From contig NZ_JAGQEE010000005.1 in NCBI RefSeq assembly GCF_018304945.1, forward strand, positions 124,001 to 188,000: 64,000 nucleotides of DNA, given 5' to 3'. The stretch is from Collimonas humicola (lineage in GTDB: Bacteria > Pseudomonadota > Gammaproteobacteria > Burkholderiales > Burkholderiaceae_D). The notes beneath the pieces are model-generated. The model made no database searches and was not told the origin of the DNA. It was given only the letters and a program-made list of their open reading frames with translations. This document shows, piece after piece, positions 36,851-45,833 of this stretch. The position numbers and the translations under genes are program-made. Positions within the stretch are counted from its first letter, which is position 1. Each line of letters starts with the position of its first letter.

Positions 36851-37912
36851 TTGCATACCAATACCAAGCCCTTGCTGAAAATCGGCCTGCTAGGCTACGG
36901 CTTTGCCGGCGCCACCTTCCATGCACCGCTGATCGGCCATTCCGGCCGCACCGAGGTCAGCGCCATCGCCAGCAGCCAGGCGGACATCGCCAGGCAAGCA
37001 TGGCCGCAAGCGCGCATCGTTGCCGGCCTGGACGCCTTGCTGGCGGATCCGGCCATCGATTGCATCGTCGTTGCGACGCCCAACGACACCCATTTCGATT
37101 TCGCCCGCCGTACGTTGGCAGCCGGCAAGCACGTGGTGGTCGACAAGCCGGTCACCCTGACGGCCGAGGAGGCGCGCGTCCTGGCGCGCACCGCGCGCGA
37201 CAGCAAACTGCTGCTGGCGCCGTTCCACAATCGCCGCTGGGATGGTGATTTCCGCACGGTGCAGGCGCTGCTGGCCAGCGGCCGGCTCGGTCACATCACT
37301 CATTTTGAATCGCATTTCGACCGCTTCCGGCCTGCCGTGCGGCAGCGTTGGCGCGAGAATGCGCTCAGCGGCGGCGGCTTGCTGTACGACCTCGGCCCGC
37401 ACCTGGTCGACCAGGCGCTGCTACTGTTCGGCGCGCCGCAAACCGTGAATGCGACGGTGGCCGCCTATCGCGAGCATGCCGAGGCGGACGATTATGTCCA
37501 CCTGCAGCTGGGCTACGCCGACAAGCAGGTGGTGCTGCATGCCAGTGCCTTGAGCGCGCTGGAAGCGCCGCGCTTCGTATTGCACGGCCGCCGCGGCAGC
37601 TATCTGAAAAACGGCCTGGACAGCCAGGAAGACCAGCTCAAGGCGGGCTTGAGGCCGGGCCAGCCGGGCTGGGCCAGCAATCCGCCAGGCCTGATCCGGG
37701 AAGTGGACGGCGCGCTCGACTTACGCGGCGAACTGGCCACCCTGGATGGCGCTTATGTCGAGTTTTACCGCGCAGTGGCGGCATCGATCCAGGATGGCGC
37801 GCCGTTTCCAGTGGCGCCGGATGCCGCCGTCAGCGTGGCCGAAATCCTTGAGCTGGCGCGCCAGAGCGCTGAAGAAGGGCGCCGGCTGCCTTATGTTGCA
37901 AAGCAATGGTAA
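36851..37912 (+). CDS. Gfo/Idh/MocA-family oxidoreductase
   Basis: A 353-residue NAD(P)-dependent dehydrogenase of the Gfo/Idh/MocA family. The Rossmann start is LLKIGLLGYGFAGATFHAPLI, the family motif is KHVVVDKPVTLTAEEA (EKP-type, here DKP), and the C-terminal domain has NALSGGGLLYDLGPHLVDQAL with the catalytic His. The length is normal and the sequence resembles E. coli YdgJ-type members. The start codon is TTG with GGAG seven bases before it; no ATG is near. The substrate, usually a sugar or polyol, is unknown. The four DnaA boxes end 30 bases before the start. Confidence 0.92.
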   Translation: MHTNTKPLLKIGLLGYGFAGATFHAPLIGHSGRTEVSAIASSQADIARQAWPQARIVAGLDALLADPAIDCIVVATPNDTHFDFARRTLAAGKHVVVDKPVTLTAEEARVLARTARDSKLLLAPFHNRRWDGDFRTVQALLASGRLGHITHFESHFDRFRPAVRQRWRENALSGGGLLYDLGPHLVDQALLLFGAPQTVNATVAAYREHAEADDYVHLQLGYADKQVVLHASALSALEAPRFVLHGRRGSYLKNGLDSQEDQLKAGLRPGQPGWASNPPGLIREVDGALDLRGELATLDGAYVEFYRAVAASIQDGAPFPVAPDAAVSVAEILELARQSAEEGRRLPYVAKQW

Positions 37913-37952
37913 CGCTATCATCCATGTGAATAACTGTTATGCGTTAAATAAA

Positions 37953-37980
37953 TTGGCGGCTTGCAGATCGGCTCTATATA
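37953..37980 (+). promoter_or_regulatory. Possible promoter of small-RNA-like copy B
   Basis: TTGGCG (37953-37958), 16 bases, TATATA (37975-37980), so transcription would begin near 37987, at the start of the conserved part. Confidence 0.5.
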
Positions 37981-37984
37981 GTTG

Positions 37985-38057
37985 CACCTGTCTCCTCCAA
38001 CACCTCCTAAGGTTTGGATTCAAGCCCGCACCGCAAGGTCCGCGGGCTTTTTTTTGT
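37985..38057 (+). ncRNA. Small-RNA-like repeat element, copy B
   Basis: The order is CACCTGTCTCCTCCAA, CACCTCCTAA, GGTTTGGATTCAAG, then the hairpin GCCCGC / GCGGGC with CCGCAAGGT in the loop, eight T and GTC. CACCTCCT is identical to the anti-Shine-Dalgarno end of 16S rRNA. Almost the same sequence recurs as copy D 2.7 kb away. A promoter-like sequence ends just upstream. Confidence 0.6.
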
Positions 38058-38273
38058 CTGGGGAATTTGCGGCGGATGCGCAGCATTCGGCAATTTTTCC
38101 TTGCCTTCCTGGCAAAGACTGTGTATTGTCCACCAATCGCCTGTCGCATTCAGCTGTAAAAATACGGATAAATGCGATTCGGGCCAATACAAGAGTAGAT
38201 TCGTTACACGTCGGAGCCACTTTCCAGATAGGTCTGGGTTTCGGGAATCTTCTCCTGTATTGATGAATGCAAA

Positions 38274-38308
38274 AAACCTGCTTGCCTCGCGGCCGCAGGT
38301 TTTTTTAC
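38274..38308 (+). terminator. Rho-independent terminator-like hairpin between copies B and C
   Basis: AACCTGC and GCAGGTT form a 7-bp stem with a GC-rich loop, preceded by an A run and followed by seven T. No coding frame ends before it, so it may end another small RNA; TTCTCCTG lies about 20 bases upstream. Confidence 0.6.
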
Positions 38309-38332
38309 GTCCGACACCGTATTTTTACTATA

Positions 38333-38361
38333 TTGCAGTGCGCAATATTTCGCCCTATAGT
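38333..38361 (+). promoter_or_regulatory. Possible promoter of small-RNA-like copy C
   Basis: TTGCAG (38333-38338), 17 bases, TATAGT (38356-38361). A start near 38368 would again be at the beginning of the conserved pyrimidine-rich part. Confidence 0.55.
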
Positions 38362-38363
38362 GG

Positions 38364-38436
38364 TTTCGTCTCCTCCAACTCCCCCTATGGATTGGATTTA
38401 GCCCGCGCCGCAAGGTACAGCGGGCTTTTTTTTTGC
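38364..38436 (+). ncRNA. Small-RNA-like repeat element, copy C
   Basis: TTTCGTCTCCTCCAACTCC, then CCCTATGGATTGGATTTAGCCCGC, the stem GCCCGC / GCGGGC with CCGCAAGGT in the loop, and nine T. The anti-Shine-Dalgarno part has drifted (ACTCCCCCTA), while CTCCTCCAAC, TTGGATT and the hairpin are kept. Confidence 0.55.
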
Positions 38437-38474
38437 TTGCGACAAAAGGAGGAAGCGGGGGACGTCGCTGCCGC

Positions 38475-38633
38475 TTATTGACGGGGTTTGACGGTCCGGC
38501 CTCGCTGCAGGCGGGCATTGGAGCGGGCGTTGCGGTTATAGCTGGAGAGGAAGCCGCGCGTCTTGAGCTCTTTGCGCAGCAGGAAAATGGCGAGCAGGGC
38601 GGCGAAACTGGCTGAGGCAAGGATGATTAACAT
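38475..38633 (-). CDS. Small single-span membrane peptide, 52 residues
   Basis: An ATG at 38633 opens a 52-codon frame ending in TAA. The N-terminal half is one hydrophobic segment (MLIILASASFAALLAIFLL) followed at once by a basic stretch (RKELKTRGF) and an Arg/Asn-rich tail ending VKPRQ, the pattern of a small inner-membrane protein with the tail in the cytoplasm. I see no strong ribosome site. It lies between copy C of the small-RNA-like element and a LysR gene, on the same strand as the latter. Confidence 0.5.
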   Translation of the reverse strand: MLIILASASFAALLAIFLLRKELKTRGFLSSYNRNARSNARLQRGRTVKPRQ

Positions 38634-38709
38634 TTTTTGTCGGCTTTCTGGGTGATGCAGGAGCAGAGCAAAATTCGCGCCAGATAGGCTTGTCCTTCAC
38701 CCCGGCCGT

Positions 38710-39579
38710 TCATCGCGCCATCAGCGTATCCAACAGCCAGCTGCCGGCCGGTCCCAGTCCGCGGCGGCGCGACCAGACCGCATCGACCTGTATGCTTTTC
38801 GGCCAGCCGCGCACCTGCAGTTCCAGCAGGCTGTGGGCGGCGAAGCGCTTGGCCAGCCAGTAGGGCAGTTCGGCCCAGCCAAAGCCCAGTTCCGTCATTT
38901 CCAGCAGCAGCAGGTAGCTGGAGGCGGTCCAGGAGCGGCCGCGGCGGCGCTGCACCGCGTCGGCGCTGTCTTCGCCATAGGTGCTGAGCCGCAGTTCGCG
39001 CGCGTTGTGCAGCATTTCGGTTGTAATGTGGCGCGCCTTGGCGAGTGGATGCTGCTTGCCGACATACAGGCCGATGGCCGAGCGGTCTGGCACCGATTCG
39101 AAGCCGATATCCGGCGGGTAATCCGCCTGCGCCGCCACCAGCCCGAGATGGGCGCGCCCCTCTTGCACCAGCGCTACCACGTCGTTGCGCTCCGCAATCA
39201 GGCATTCCAGCTCCAGTTCGGGGTAGCGCCGTTCAAAACTGGTGAGGATTTCTTCAAAGCGGTCCGACTGGTAAGTATCCGACAGCACCAGCGTCAGCTG
39301 CGGTTCGAGGCCGTCGGCCAGCCGGTGGGCAGAGCGTTCCAGGCGGTCGCTGGCTTCGATCACCTGCTGCGCATGCACCAGCATCGCCTGGCCTTGTGGC
39401 GTCAGGCTGGGACGGCGGGTAGTGCGGTCGAACAGGGGCAGGCCGAGGTCGATTTCCAGGTTGGCGATAGCTTCGCTGACGGTCGATTGCTGCTTGCCCA
39501 ATTTGCGCGCCGCCGCGGAAAACGAGCCCAGCGTCGCCGCTTCGACAAACATGAACAGGGTTTCCAGCGAATGGCGCAT
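38710..39579 (-). CDS. LysR-family transcriptional regulator
   Basis: A 289-residue LysR-type regulator. The winged helix is at residues 1-60 (LETLFMFVEAATLGSFSAAARKLGKQQSTVSEAIANLEIDLGLPLFDRT), followed by a ligand-binding domain with LVLSDTYQSDRFEEIL and LLLLEMTELGFGWAELP. It is divergent from a PACE efflux gene with 109 bp between them. LysR regulators next to PACE genes are common, so it probably controls that gene. Confidence 0.92.
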   Translation of the reverse strand: MRHSLETLFMFVEAATLGSFSAAARKLGKQQSTVSEAIANLEIDLGLPLFDRTTRRPSLTPQGQAMLVHAQQVIEASDRLERSAHRLADGLEPQLTLVLSDTYQSDRFEEILTSFERRYPELELECLIAERNDVVALVQEGRAHLGLVAAQADYPPDIGFESVPDRSAIGLYVGKQHPLAKARHITTEMLHNARELRLSTYGEDSADAVQRRRGRSWTASSYLLLLEMTELGFGWAELPYWLAKRFAAHSLLELQVRGWPKSIQVDAVWSRRRGLGPAGSWLLDTLMAR

Positions 39580-39688
39580 GGCGTAATGGTTCCAATGTAT
39601 CGGTTTATCCGATGGTTACTACTTTGATAGTATCAGCTTAATCGAAGAAAATCCTTGCGTCAGACATTTCTGAAGCAACGGAGGCAAT

Positions 39689-40129
39689 ATGAATACCAAT
39701 AAAACCTGGGGTGAGCGCATTACTCACGCGCTGATTTTCGAAGCGCTGGCAGTCGGCCTGACCGCGCCGGTCTTGTCGTGGGTAATGAAAATGCCGATGG
39801 CGCATGCGGGCGCGCTGACCCTGATGATCTCGCTGGTGGCGATGAGCTGGAACATGATTTTCAACGCCATGTTCGACCGCGTTGAACGGCACTGGCGGAT
39901 CGTCCGTACCATGGCGGTCCGGGCGGTGCATGCGGTCGCATTCGAAGCCGGCCTGGTGGCGATCGTGGTGCCGCTGGTGGCGTGGTGGCTGGACGTGAGC
40001 CTGCTTGACGCCCTGATTCTCGACATCGGCTTGCTGCTTTTCTTCCTGCCTTACACCTTCCTGTTCAACCTGGGCTACGACAAGCTGCGCGAAGCGATGT
40101 TGAAGCGGCGCGCCTTGCTTAATAATTGA
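39689..40129 (+). CDS. PACE-family (AceI-like) efflux transporter
   Basis: A 146-residue inner-membrane protein with four hydrophobic segments, made of two bacterial-transmembrane-pair repeats. The repeat signature is seen twice: RITHALIFEALAVGL and RAVHAVAFEAGLVAI, each with the acidic residue needed for transport, and WNMIFNAMFDRVERHW and YTFLFNLGYDKLRE as matching second parts. PACE members export biocides such as chlorhexidine or natural polyamines with protons. ACGGAGG lies nine bases before the ATG. The divergent LysR gene supports an inducible efflux pair. Confidence 0.92.
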   Translation: MNTNKTWGERITHALIFEALAVGLTAPVLSWVMKMPMAHAGALTLMISLVAMSWNMIFNAMFDRVERHWRIVRTMAVRAVHAVAFEAGLVAIVVPLVAWWLDVSLLDALILDIGLLLFFLPYTFLFNLGYDKLREAMLKRRALLNN

Positions 40130-40201
40130 TCAGGGATGTGCACAGCCATCGCAGGCAGCGCCTGCCTGCGACGGATTGAAAATTCCAGGCGAAGGTCCAG
40201 A

Positions 40202-40456
40202 TTATTGAAAATAGCCGCTGCCGACCACCAGCGGCTTTCCTTCCAGGCCGGCACCGATCAGGCGGCGGGCGACGCCTTCGATCTTGCTCTGGAAAGCCCG
40301 ATAGGTATCGAGCAGGTCGAGCTTGGGATCTTTCGAATGCGACAGGTCGGAAAGAGTGGTTGCCGGCACCAGGCACTGATATTGTTTGAACTCGACTGTT
40401 ACCGAAAACAGGATGCCGGCTTTAGTGAGAAGAGGTGCAGCAAGTACGTTGTCCAT
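40202..40456 (-). CDS. Small protein, possibly DUF1488-like
   Basis: An 84-residue cytoplasmic protein: ILFSVTVEFKQYQCLVPATTLSDL suggests three beta strands and is followed by a helix with FQSKIEGVARRLIGAG. The order recalls DUF1488 proteins, but I am not certain. Two ATG codons lie side by side (40459, 40456); GGAG spacing favours the second. A longer in-frame start at 40558 lacks a ribosome site. Confidence 0.6.
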   Translation of the reverse strand: MDNVLAAPLLTKAGILFSVTVEFKQYQCLVPATTLSDLSHSKDPKLDLLDTYRAFQSKIEGVARRLIGAGLEGKPLVVGSGYFQ

Positions 40457-40657
40457 CATGGTCTCCACGATAATACGGTTGCGCAGAGTCAGACGGGATC
40501 GATAGGGCAGGCTATCTGGCTGCTCCCCAATGATGTACGCAAACTGTCCCGGTGGCAAGGACTATGCAAGCGCTGGTTTTGAGTTTTGTTATGCACTCCC
40601 CGAATATCAGGTATGCGAACTATAAAGCATACAAACAGGGGGCGTATTGTTATAGTC

Positions 40658-40731
40658 ACACCTGTCTCCTCCAACACCTCCTAGGTTTGGATTCAGCCCG
40701 CAAGCCTCAGCGCTGCGGGCTTTTTTTTGTC
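40658..40731 (+). ncRNA. Small-RNA-like repeat element, copy D
   Basis: CACCTGTCTCCTCCAA, CACCTCCTA, GGTTTGGATTCA, then GCCCGCA / TGCGGGC as the stem, eight T and GTC. The first 40 bases match copy B almost exactly; the loop differs (AGCCTCAGCGC). TATAGT at 40651-40656 is a good -10 box at the expected distance; the -35 is poor, but a GTATGC/GCATAC dyad lies there. Confidence 0.6.
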
Positions 40732-40745
40732 CGCGCGCGCATGTG

Positions 40746-40779
40746 AAAAACCCGCCGCGCCAGGCTGGCGGGGCGGGTT
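40746..40779 (-). terminator. Terminator of the ABC/deaminase operon
   Basis: AACCCGCC (40749-40756) and GGCGGGTT (40772-40779) make an 8-bp stem; on the minus strand it runs into five T, 50 bases after the deaminase stop. Confidence 0.75.
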
Positions 40780-40828
40780 GCGGTAAAGTCCGCCGGTGGT
40801 TCAGACGGCGCTGGCTGAACCGGCAGGA

Positions 40829-41908
<1,080 letters not shown>

Positions 41909-41986
41909 CTAATCCGCAATTTTACAGAATTGCGCAAGCGTCCCCCCGTTTTTGCCGGCAAGCTGCCATTTTCAGGCAGCCTGCCG

Positions 41987-42715
41987 TCAGTTGGTAGCTC
42001 CCAGAAACTGCTGCAGCTCGGCCGTTTTCGGATGCGCAAAAATCTCTTCCGGCGGCCCGATTTCATGCACTTTCCCTTGATGCATGAACACCACGCGGTC
42101 GCAGACTTCGCGGGCGAAGCGCATTTCATGGGTCACCATCAGCAAGGTCATGCCTTCTTCCGCCAGGCTGCGCACCACGGCCAGCACTTCGTTCACCAGT
42201 TCCGGGTCCAGCGCCGAGGTGATCTCGTCGCACAGCAGCGCCTGCGGCTGCATCGTCAACGCGCGCGCAATCGCCACCCGTTGCTGCTGGCCGCCGGACA
42301 GCTGGTCCGGGTAGGCGTCGAATTTTTCCGCCAGGCCGACCCGCGCCAGGTTGTCCTGCGCCGACTTGCGCGCCGCCGCTTCGCTGGCGCCCTTGACGAT
42401 CATCGGCGACAGCATCACGTTGCGGCCGACCGTCAGGTGCGGAAACAGGTTGAACTGCTGGAAGATCATGCCGACCTTGAGGCGCAGCGCGCGCAGTTCC
42501 AGCTCGCTCTTGCCCAGGTGGGCGCCGCCGACGCTGATATTGCCCTCGTCGATGCTTTCAAGGCCGTTGATACAGCGCAGCAGGGTGCTCTTGCCGGAGC
42601 CGCTCTTGCCGATGATGGCGATCACCTCGCCGGCTTCGACGTCGAGCCGGATACCTTTCAGCACCTGGTTGTCGCCGAAGCTCTTCTTTACATTGTCAAT
42701 CGCGATGAGTGCCAT
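41987..42715 (-). CDS. Polar amino acid ABC transporter, ATP-binding protein (GlnQ/HisP type)
   Basis: A 242-residue ABC ATPase of the polar amino acid class. Walker A is [14 protein letters not shown], the signature [15 protein letters not shown], Walker [15 protein letters not shown] and the switch His [12 protein letters not shown]. The gene overlaps the upstream permease gene by 20 bases, so the two are translated together. It powers uptake by the two permeases and the binding protein encoded before it. Confidence 0.95.
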   Translation of the reverse strand: MALIAIDNVKKSFGDNQVLKGIRLDVEAGEVIAIIGKSGSGKSTLLRCINGLESIDEGNISVGGAHLGKSELELRALRLKVGMIFQQFNLFPHLTVGRNVMLSPMIVKGASEAAARKSAQDNLARVGLAEKFDAYPDQLSGGQQQRVAIARALTMQPQALLCDEITSALDPELVNEVLAVVRSLAEEGMTLLMVTHEMRFAREVCDRVVFMHQGKVHEIGPPEEIFAHPKTAELQQFLGATN

Positions 42716-43352
42716 TGAATTTCCTTTCCAGAGACTGACTGTATTTGGACAGCGGCCAGCACAACGCGAAATACATCAGCGCGACCACGGCATACACCGT
42801 GAACGGTTGGAAGGTGGCGTTGGTGATCATGGTGCCGGCTTTCGACAGTTCGACGAAGCCGATGATCGAGGTGACCGCGGTGCCCTTGACGATTTGCACG
42901 CTGAAGCCGACGGTAGGCGGAATCGCGATGCGCAAGGCTTGCGGCAGGATCACATGGCGCATCTGCTGCAGATAGGTCATCGCCAGCGACGATGACGCTT
43001 CCCACTGGCCGCGCGGAATCGCTTCCACGCAGCCGCGCCAGATTTCCGCCAGGTAGGCGCTGCTCCAGCAGGTCAGCGCCAGGCCGGCCGCCAGCCAGGC
43101 GGGAACGTCGAGGCCGAACAGCGCCAGGCCGAAAAAGGCCAGGAACAGTTGCATCAGCAGCGGCGTGCCCTGGAACAGTTCGATGTACATTTTGGTGGCG
43201 CGCCGCAGCCAGCTCTGCCTGGAGGTGCGCAGGAACAGCACGATCAGGCCGAGCAGGCCGCCGAGGGCAAACGAGGCCAGCGACAGCAGCACGGTCCAGC
43301 GCAAGGCCAGCAGCAGGTTGCGCACGATATCCCACAGCGAGAACGAAATCAT
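42696..43352 (-). CDS. Polar amino acid ABC transporter, permease
   Basis: A 218-residue membrane permease of the HisM/GlnP type with about five membrane segments. [13 protein letters not shown] (N-terminal half) and the ATPase-docking loop [37 protein letters not shown] are diagnostic. It overlaps the other permease gene by 4 bases (ATGA) and the ATPase gene by 20. Confidence 0.93.
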   Translation of the reverse strand: MISFSLWDIVRNLLLALRWTVLLSLASFALGGLLGLIVLFLRTSRQSWLRRATKMYIELFQGTPLLMQLFLAFFGLALFGLDVPAWLAAGLALTCWSSAYLAEIWRGCVEAIPRGQWEASSSLAMTYLQQMRHVILPQALRIAIPPTVGFSVQIVKGTAVTSIIGFVELSKAGTMITNATFQPFTVYAVVALMYFALCWPLSKYSQSLERKFNGTHRD

Positions 43353-44029
43353 GCGGCCCCCTTTGGCGTTCGCCGTCCGAACAACAGGTTGCCGAGCAGG
43401 CGCAGCAACTGGCGCAGGCCGATGGCCAGCAGCAGGTAGACGGCGGTGGACAGCAGATAGGATTCAAACGAACGGAAATTGCGGCCCTGGATGAAGTTGG
43501 CCGCGTAAGCGAGTTCTTCCACCGCGATCTGCGAACAGACCGCCGAACCCAGCATCACGATCACCACCTGGCTGGACAGGGCCGGCCAGATCTTTTGCAG
43601 GGCCGGCGGCAGTATCACGTGGCGGAAGATCTGCATCCGTGTCATCGCCAGGCTCAGTCCGGCTTCGATCTGGCCGCGCGCCACGGCGGCGATGCCGGCG
43701 CGGATGATTTCGCAGCTATAAGCGCCCAGGTTGATCACCATGGCCAGCAAGGCCGCTTCCATCTCGGTGATTTGCAAACCGACCCCGGGCAGCCCGAAAA
43801 AGATGAAAAACAGCTGGATCAGGAACGGTGTGTTGCGGATCAGCTCGACATAGGCGCTGACCAGCGGCCGCAGCCAGCGCGGTCCCTGGGTCTTGGCCCA
43901 GGCGGCGCAGATGCCGACTGCGATGCCGAGCACGCCGCCGATGGCGATCAGCTCGATCGTGACCAACACACCCTTGATGAGCACGGCGGGATAGTCGAAC
44001 GCGGCCAGGAAATCAAAGTGATAGCTCAT
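43349..44029 (-). CDS. Polar amino acid ABC transporter, permease
   Basis: A 226-residue permease, partner of the next one. It shows AYVELIRNTPFLIQLFFIFFGLP and the docking loop AAVARGQIEAGLSLAMTRMQIFRHVILPPALQ. The two permeases form a heterodimer in this class. It starts 27 bases after the binding-protein gene. Confidence 0.93.
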   Translation of the reverse strand: MSYHFDFLAAFDYPAVLIKGVLVTIELIAIGGVLGIAVGICAAWAKTQGPRWLRPLVSAYVELIRNTPFLIQLFFIFFGLPGVGLQITEMEAALLAMVINLGAYSCEIIRAGIAAVARGQIEAGLSLAMTRMQIFRHVILPPALQKIWPALSSQVVIVMLGSAVCSQIAVEELAYAANFIQGRNFRSFESYLLSTAVYLLLAIGLRQLLRLLGNLLFGRRTPKGAA

Positions 44030-44056
44030 GAGACTGAGTCCGAGGCTGGATGGCGA

Positions 44057-44836
44057 TTACAGGTTGGCCGGCAGCGGCAGTCCCAGCCACTTGACGCTGA
44101 TCGCGTTCAGTTCGCCGTCCTTCTTGGTTGCCGCCAGGATGGCGTTGACCTTGTCGAGCAGCTTCTTCTCATCCTTGTTGAGGCCGATCGAGCAGGGCGA
44201 ATTCTTGATCAGGAATTTTGTTTCAGGCTTCTTCGGCGGGTTCTTGGCGATGATCGCCGCCGCCACCACGTTGCCGGTTGCCACCAGCTGCACCTGGCCC
44301 GAGAGGAAGGCGCTGATGGTGCCGTTATTGTCTTCATAACGCTTGATGGTGGCGCTGGCCGGCGCAATCTTGCTCAGCTCCAGGTCTTCCACCGCGCCGC
44401 GCGTCACGCCGACAGTCTTGCCGGCCAGGTCGGCCGCGCTGCCGACTTTCTGGTCGGCGCCGCCGAACACGCCATTATAGAAAGGCGCATAGGCTTCGCT
44501 GAAATCGATGACCTTTTCGCGCTCCGGGTTCTTGCCCAGGCTGGAAATGATCAGGTCGACCTTCTTGGTCTGCAGGTAAGGCACGCGGTTGGCGCTGGTG
44601 ACCGGCACCAGTTCGACCTTGACGCCCAGTTTCTTGGCGATCAGGGTGGCGACATCGATGTCCAGGCCCTGCGGCTTGAGATCGCTGGTGACCGAGCCGA
44701 ACGGCGGGAAGTCTTGCGGCACCGCGACCTTCAGCACACCGCTCTTGACGATTTGGTCAAGCGCATCGGCGCGGGCGGTGGTGCTGAACAGGGCGGTGAC
44801 GGCGACCATGGCAAACAGAATCTTGGGAAATTTCAT
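44057..44836 (-). CDS. Polar amino acid ABC transporter, substrate-binding protein
   Basis: A 259-residue periplasmic binding protein (SBP_bac_3). Residues 1-23 are a signal peptide (KILFAMVAVTALFSTTARA). GVLKVAVPQDFPPFGSV, LKPQGLDIDVATLIAKKLG and VDLIISSLGKNPEREKVIDFSEAY are the family blocks. The ligand is not obvious. The operon ends in an adenosine/adenine deaminase gene, so nucleobase-linked or amino acid substrates are both conceivable. It begins one base after the GntR gene stops. Confidence 0.93.
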   Translation of the reverse strand: MKFPKILFAMVAVTALFSTTARADALDQIVKSGVLKVAVPQDFPPFGSVTSDLKPQGLDIDVATLIAKKLGVKVELVPVTSANRVPYLQTKKVDLIISSLGKNPEREKVIDFSEAYAPFYNGVFGGADQKVGSAADLAGKTVGVTRGAVEDLELSKIAPASATIKRYEDNNGTISAFLSGQVQLVATGNVVAAAIIAKNPPKKPETKFLIKNSPCSIGLNKDEKKLLDKVNAILAATKKDGELNAISVKWLGLPLPANL

Positions 44837-44837
44837 G

Positions 44838-45575
44838 TTAAAACTCCTTCAGCTGGGGTGGTATTGCAAATGACTGCTTGTCGAAATTTTCATTGAGCGG
44901 CGCCAGCGCCTGCTGCAGCGGCGACTGCGGGCCACGGCCGCTGTGCATCGATTCTTCCAGGCCTGCTTCCACATTGCACAGGTGGCTGTGCATCAGTTGT
45001 TCGGCCTGCTCCAGGTCGCCGTTTTCCAGCGCCGCAACGATGCCGACGTGTTCGGCGCAGGATTGCCTGGCGTGGTGCGATGACTGGTATTGCATGGCGG
45101 TCAGCGTGGTGCGCGTGGTCAGGTCGCGCAGCGTGTCGGCCAGCAAGGGATTGCCGAACGATTCGCACAGGCAGACGTGGAAGTCGCCCAGCAGGAAGCT
45201 GCGGCTGGCGACGTCGTCGCCTTCCAGCGCCGCCTGTTCGCGCTCGACATGCAGGCGCAGGGCGCGGATCGCTTCCGGGCTGATCGGCCGCGCATGGCGC
45301 AGCAGGCCCAGTTCCAGCACCCGCCGTGCTTCAAAGGCCGCGCGCGCATCTTCCGGCGTTGGTTCGATCACGTACCAGCCGCGGCGCGCGCTGACCGTGA
45401 CGATCCCGCGCGTCACCAGCCGTGTCAGCGCTTCGCGGATCTGGGTGCGGCTGACGCCAAACAATTCCGCCAGCTGCTGTTCGCCCAGACGGGTGCCGGG
45501 CGCAAGTTTGCGCGCCAGCATCGCTTCGGTGATCCGTTCGGCGATCTGGGTGGAGGATTTTGGGGCGGCGGTCAT
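44838..45575 (-). CDS. GntR-family regulator (FadR/FCD type)
   Basis: A 245-residue regulator. The winged helix (about 8-75) has ITEAMLARKLAPGTRLGEQQLAELFGVSRTQIREALTRL, and the helical FCD domain follows with FHVCLCESFGNPLLADTLRDL and HVGIVAALENGDLEQAEQLMHSHL. I took the ATG at 45575; a TTG at 45641 in the same frame has no ribosome site. It is first in the transporter operon, one base before the binding-protein gene, so it very likely controls this operon through the palindromes upstream. Confidence 0.92.
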   Translation of the reverse strand: MTAAPKSSTQIAERITEAMLARKLAPGTRLGEQQLAELFGVSRTQIREALTRLVTRGIVTVSARRGWYVIEPTPEDARAAFEARRVLELGLLRHARPISPEAIRALRLHVEREQAALEGDDVASRSFLLGDFHVCLCESFGNPLLADTLRDLTTRTTLTAMQYQSSHHARQSCAEHVGIVAALENGDLEQAEQLMHSHLCNVEAGLEESMHSGRGPQSPLQQALAPLNENFDKQSFAIPPQLKEF

Positions 45576-45644
45576 CTTGATGGCACAGCAATTCGTGTGC
45601 CAGGCTGCCAACCCCAGCTGGTGCACCAGACTGATATACAAGAT

Positions 45645-45670
45645 TGATGCATCAGTTCACCAAATTGGTG
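45645..45670. promoter_or_regulatory. Two palindromes upstream of the GntR/ABC operon
   Basis: TGATGCATCA (45645-45654) is a perfect 10-base palindrome, and CACCAA-A-TTGGTG (45658-45670) a 13-base inverted repeat right next to it. They lie 70-95 bases before the GntR start and are candidates for its operator. Confidence 0.55.
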
Positions 45671-45833
45671 TTTTATGTCGAAATTTGTCACTAAAAAGGG
45701 GCGTGGCTGCGCTTTTTGGGCAGGTGTACCGGACACGTCCGGATAGCAAAAATGCACGATGTGCCTGTCTCGCACATGGCAAAATGACGGACATCTGCGA
45801 AGCTGTTTTTGAAGTACTCACCAGGATCGAGAA

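Larger units (their letters stand above)
37913..38474. other. Gene-free stretch, 562 bp, with three terminator hairpins
   Basis: Holds small-RNA-like copies B and C and between them a third hairpin with a T run (38274-38308). No open frame here has a ribosome site. It looks like a short array of independently transcribed small RNAs. Confidence 0.6.
40457..40828. other. Gene-free stretch, 372 bp, holding small-RNA-like copy D
   Basis: Contains the inverted repeat GTATGC (40611-40616) / GCATAC (40627-40632), copy D of the repeat element and the terminator of the deaminase operon. Nothing else is supported. Confidence 0.6.

Noticed and set aside
42992-44896. A 634-codon open frame on the plus strand
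   Set aside because: Antisense to the two permease genes and the binding-protein gene, all of which show clear family motifs; its composition is Arg/Gln/Asp-rich without domains.
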